A stretch of DNA of 64,000 bases, from contig DLHJ01000016.1 of NCBI GenBank assembly GCA_002483145.1, positions 545,360 to 609,359 on the forward strand, written 5' to 3'. This DNA is from Cellvibrio sp. UBA7671 (lineage in GTDB: Bacteria > Pseudomonadota > Gammaproteobacteria > Pseudomonadales > Cellvibrionaceae). Every line of letters starts with the position of its first letter. Within the stretch, counting starts at the first letter, position 1. The notes beneath the pieces are model-generated. The model ran no database searches, was not told the origin of the DNA, and worked only from the letters and a program-made list of their open reading frames with translations. Positions 60,931 to 64,000 of this stretch are shown here, one piece after another. The translations under genes were made by a program, and so were the position numbers.

Positions 60931-61659
60931 TTGAAGCCAAAAGTATTTGTAGCGTCATCTGTAGAAGGTTTAGATATCGCCTATCCACTTCAAGTGAATT
61001 TACAACATGATGCTGATATAACGGTCTGGAGCCAAGGTGTTTTTTCGTTGTCGATAACGCCTTTAGATTCTATCACTGAAGCTTTGAGAGCATCTGATTT
61101 TGGCATATTTGTTTTTAGTGGAGATGATGAGACTCGAATGCGCGGTAATGTTAGTGATACCGTTCGCGACAATGTTATCTTCGAACTTGGTCTATTCATT
61201 GGCAAACTTGGAAAAAGGCGTTGCTTTATAGTAATGCCCGATAATATTGAATTACATATTCCTACAGATTTAGTTGGTGTTTCACCGGCTAAGTATTCAG
61301 GAACCCGAGCTAAATCGGAGGCGGCAGCTGCTTTAGGACCCGCATGTCATGAAATCCGTCAAGCAATGAAATTACAGGGTCTATATAACGAATCAACCGC
61401 ATCTCTTAAAAAAATACCGATCAACGAACACGACAATTACGATGAAAACGATAAAATTGCGGTATTAGAAGCATGGCTAACTAACGAAGCCACCGAGAAC
61501 GTTGCCATCAAATACACAGAAGTCGACAATATATTACGATTGGAGTTGGGTTCTACGAAAGAGCTTCTGCCGAGAGTCTTTCAACGAAATTCTACATATA
61601 AAATGAACATTTCAGGCGGTAATGTATTTAAGTTTTACGTAGACAGAAATTGGGGCTAA
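60931..61659 (+). CDS. TIR-like (CAP12/PCTIR) nucleotide-binding protein
   Basis: The protein has 242 residues from a TTG start with GAGG about six bases upstream. Residues 3-125 match the predicted nucleotide-binding TIR-like family: KVFVASSVEGLDIAYPLQVNL, DSITEALRASDFGIFVFSGDD, and RDNVIFELGLFIGKLGKRRCF. Glu85 in the FELG motif stands where TIR NADases have their catalytic glutamate. About 110 further residues of unknown fold (PINEHDNYDENDKIAVLEAWL ... GGNVFKFYVDRNWG) follow, where CBASS proteins would carry a SAVED or STING sensor. NAD cleavage on phage infection is the expected activity, an inference from relatives. It is linked to the 2-TM gene. A+T-rich like its neighbour. Confidence 0.78.
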   Translation: MKPKVFVASSVEGLDIAYPLQVNLQHDADITVWSQGVFSLSITPLDSITEALRASDFGIFVFSGDDETRMRGNVSDTVRDNVIFELGLFIGKLGKRRCFIVMPDNIELHIPTDLVGVSPAKYSGTRAKSEAAAALGPACHEIRQAMKLQGLYNESTASLKKIPINEHDNYDENDKIAVLEAWLTNEATENVAIKYTEVDNILRLELGSTKELLPRVFQRNSTYKMNISGGNVFKFYVDRNWG

Positions 61660-62143
61660 ATATTTATAACAAGCGACTGCGGTAAAAAAATCCCCTTATG
61701 CAACCACCTCCAGTTGCCAAGTCGGCAGAGCCGTGAGCAACTTCCGCTTTTGGCCGTTATGCGATGTAATTGACTCGATCCACAATTTTACATATCCATA
61801 CCGACTCAGTTGTGCCCAAAGCGGGCATTTGGAAGAGGTCGTCGTATACCTAAAGCGGAAATTTCAATACTTAAAGTTACAATGGTGAAATCATCTAACT
61901 ACTTATGCAAACTCTTACCAAGGAAAAATCAGTAATTTTCTTTGTTAAAAAACGACTGAAATAAAAGAATGCCTCGTAATTTGGCAGGCATCGATAACCA
62001 ATAATATTTAAGTATTTAAAGAGAAGTACTAGTGTAAAAAACGAACTATTAATATTTTCCTTCTGTTACCCATAGAGATGAGGTGTCTTCTATATAAATA
62101 AATATCGATGACAAATGAAGTAAAATTCAGACGAATGAGTTGA
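61660..62143. other. Intergenic region with attC-like fold and CCAAAGCGG repeats
   Basis: These 484 bases hold no credible gene. Just after the TIR stop, TATAACAAGCGACTGCGG (61665 onward) and CCGCTTTTGGCCGTTATGCG (to 61763) bracket inner pairs GTTGC/GCAAC and CGGC/GCCG, a layout similar to integron attC sites, though the arms pair only partly. CCAAAGCGG-type cores occur at 61739-61753 (inverted), 61812-61824 and 61849-61863. From 61.87 kb on, the DNA is A+T-rich and must include the promoter of the next gene. Confidence 0.45.
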
Positions 62144-63856
62144 ATGAAAATGACCAAAGAGTTTGAGGAAAATAGATCAAATATTGATGCTCTAGCTGAT
62201 AAAGCCCTTGATAGCATTGTCGCCCCTCATGCTCTATTGGATATTTCTGTATGGCATTTGTTAACAGTCGCTGAAGATCAAGTGAGGATGATTTTTGCTG
62301 GTTGGATTGAGATTGATGAAAAGGCATTTTTCCATATTGTTGACGGTTTTAAATATTCATTAAAACATTCGATAACTCATGTTTATAAGAAATCGATCCA
62401 TGAAAAAATAACCTTACCCCAAAAAACTATTCCTGATGCTTACAAAAAAGCAGCTCTCCTGCTCGCAGCTTCTGAAAAGTACGAGAGCATTAGTAGATTA
62501 ATCGCCTCAACCTATAACCAGAGAGGAACTTTTGTAAAAGTTAATGATGGTTACAAGCTAGAGAATAGTGAATTTGTTGACATTAGGTATAGTGTGCTTG
62601 AAGGACTTGGTCATGGTGCTGATCCAACGCCAGATATAACAGGAGTTTTGCATTATTGGTTAACCAATAACTCTTCATTGGAAGAGGAGCGGCTTATAGC
62701 TTCTTCAATTTATGATTCGGTAAGGTTAAGCAAAGGAAGAGTAACTTATTATTACCAAGGGCAAGTTGCTTATGAAGTGTCTAGGAGAATCCCGCAAAGA
62801 GATAAAATAATACCGGATGAATTTTCATTTTCGTGGGGTAAAGATTATAAAACCCATGCTTTGATAAACTCTTTACTAATACGCTGTTTCTATCATGTTT
62901 TAGCTATTGAGATTGCTGCAAGAAAATTTGGTATAAAAGGCGGTGCTGAATCTAGTTTGCTACTAATTGTTACTAAACAGCAGCTGTGTGCAGATATACA
63001 AGAACTTGCAGATTTCGCAGATAAAGAAGTCTACGAATTTATTAACATGTTGACTTATGGTCGTAACACAAAAACTCCAGATATTGCATTGCAACCGTTG
63101 TTTTTATCCAAATCTGGATTTTTTATGATTCCCTGTTACCAGGTATTGAATACCAACATTCAAAGAAATCTACTAACACTTTTAGCTAAAATTAACCCCA
63201 ATAATTTTGATTCTCAAAGCTCATTATTTGAAAAAGATATGACATCAAAAATTGAAAATTCATTAAATGAGTGGAAATATAAAAATCTTAACAAAGAGTT
63301 CAAGTTTGGTGAAAAGAAAGAAGAAATAGACGGATTTATACTAGATGAGATCAATAAAACTATTCTTTTGATGGAACTCCGTTGGATCTTGCAACCTGGA
63401 GATGCCCGGGAAGTATACAATAAAATCAAATCAGTCTTATCAAAAGTTGATCAGCTGTCGAGAAAGATAGACTTTGTTAAGGATAATTTTTCAGAAATTA
63501 TAGTTCGAAGTTTTGGTGATCATATTGACATATCACAACCATCTGAGTGGAAGGTGAAGGGAGTTGTCCTTATTCAAGGTTATGCAGGAACTTCATCACC
63601 TCAAGAGGATATTCCGATCGTAACGGTAGATGTTTTTTGTAAGGGAATAAAACAGTTCAAAGACTTGCACGCCTTTTATGTCTGGATTAAATGCTTAATT
63701 TGGCTGCCAGTAGAAGGAGAACATTTTGATGTCGAAGCTATTATTGAAGACAATGATTTTGTTCAAGTTTCAAGAACAGTTGCTAAAGTCCTAGTAAATC
63801 AGCGTCAATATACAGAAAGCTTACAAAAAAGTATTTTAGATCACTTAGCAAAATAA
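62144..63856 (+). CDS. Unknown 570-residue protein, possible degenerate nuclease-like fold
   Basis: This soluble protein has 570 residues with no signal peptide or membrane segment. The N-terminal 350 residues are mainly helical (KALDSIVAPHALLDISVWHLL, AALLLAASEKYESISRLIAS, ALINSLLIRCFYHVLAIEIA). A later segment, KKEEIDGFILDEINKTILLMELRW, is arranged like the D...ExK core of PD-(D/E)XK nucleases, but with Arg in place of Lys and only one Asp, so catalysis is doubtful. The ribosome site is weak; an ATG two codons later is an alternative. A+T content and codon choice resemble the TIR operon upstream. No family was recognised; a role in defence is suggested only by neighbourhood. Confidence 0.6.
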   Translation: MKMTKEFEENRSNIDALADKALDSIVAPHALLDISVWHLLTVAEDQVRMIFAGWIEIDEKAFFHIVDGFKYSLKHSITHVYKKSIHEKITLPQKTIPDAYKKAALLLAASEKYESISRLIASTYNQRGTFVKVNDGYKLENSEFVDIRYSVLEGLGHGADPTPDITGVLHYWLTNNSSLEEERLIASSIYDSVRLSKGRVTYYYQGQVAYEVSRRIPQRDKIIPDEFSFSWGKDYKTHALINSLLIRCFYHVLAIEIAARKFGIKGGAESSLLLIVTKQQLCADIQELADFADKEVYEFINMLTYGRNTKTPDIALQPLFLSKSGFFMIPCYQVLNTNIQRNLLTLLAKINPNNFDSQSSLFEKDMTSKIENSLNEWKYKNLNKEFKFGEKKEEIDGFILDEINKTILLMELRWILQPGDAREVYNKIKSVLSKVDQLSRKIDFVKDNFSEIIVRSFGDHIDISQPSEWKVKGVVLIQGYAGTSSPQEDIPIVTVDVFCKGIKQFKDLHAFYVWIKCLIWLPVEGEHFDVEAIIEDNDFVQVSRTVAKVLVNQRQYTESLQKSILDHLAK

Positions 63857-64000
63857 CATGTGATTGTGGTAATGAAGTAGACAAGACTGTCGTTAAAATT
63901 ATGTACTTGACTTAAACCTTCTGCTACTAACTTCTGTTGTTGGTATAAGCGAAAATTAAAAGCCACTGCTTATCGAGGCGTTGAAATTGTAGAAAAACTC

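Overview
The window looks like a chromosomal segment of a plant-polysaccharide-degrading gammaproteobacterium, most likely Cellvibrio or a close relative in the Cellvibrionaceae. This rests on gene content: a lipid-anchored CBM15-GH10 xylanase of the Xyn10C type, GH115, GH43 and GH3 enzymes, xylose isomerase and xylulokinase, and several lipoproteins with a polyglycine stretch after the lipid cysteine. They sit beside an ordinary gammaproteobacterial cell-wall and lipoate block. The genus is an inference from protein recognition; no database was searched.

Layout. 1-4.8 kb: the end of a di-heme oxidoreductase gene, a DegV-family protein, a PhoP/PhoQ-like two-component system with a PepSY protein, and a glycine-zipper envelope protein. 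5.1-14.5 kb: proA-nadD-rsfS-rlmH-mrdA-rodA-mltB-rlpA-dacA, the classical rod-shape and peptidoglycan block. 14.7-25.8 kb: a block between dacA and ybeD-lipB-lipA, made of a DUF805 protein, a YciC-like membrane protein, a six-gene MoxR/DUF58/DUF4350/DUF4129/SpoIIM/RDD operon and a large PKD-type lipoprotein. 25.9-28.1 kb: ybeD-lipB-lipA.

28.1-46.3 kb: a glucuronoarabinoxylan utilisation locus. A surface-tethered xylanase (GH10-CBM15) cuts the chain. GH43 enzymes and a GH115 alpha-glucuronidase remove side chains, and a GH3 enzyme trims oligomers. A sugar:H+ symporter imports the sugar, xylA and xylB feed xylose into the pentose phosphate pathway, and a D-mannonate dehydratase handles the uronate branch. 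An NrtR-type Nudix/winged-helix regulator with a degraded Nudix box lies divergent to xylB. A palindrome sits exactly over the predicted xylB -35 box and spacer, which suggests a local regulatory circuit.

46.4-59.0 kb: general functions, including an S41 peptidase lipoprotein, a GNAT protein, an atypical Lgt paralogue, NDH-2, a TPR lipoprotein with a DUF3857/transglutaminase protein, a Gfo/Idh/MocA oxidoreductase, a solo RebB-like (R-body family) gene with an apparent internal duplication, and an SDR/DUF2798/LysR cluster. 59.1-64.0 kb: visibly A+T-richer accessory DNA with repeats, structured non-coding stretches, a two-gene unit (2-TM coiled-coil protein plus TIR-like nucleotide-binding protein) and a 570-residue unknown protein with a possible degenerate nuclease motif. 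This right-hand end is the best candidate for an undescribed, probably defensive, system. No tRNA, rRNA, CRISPR array or transposase was seen.
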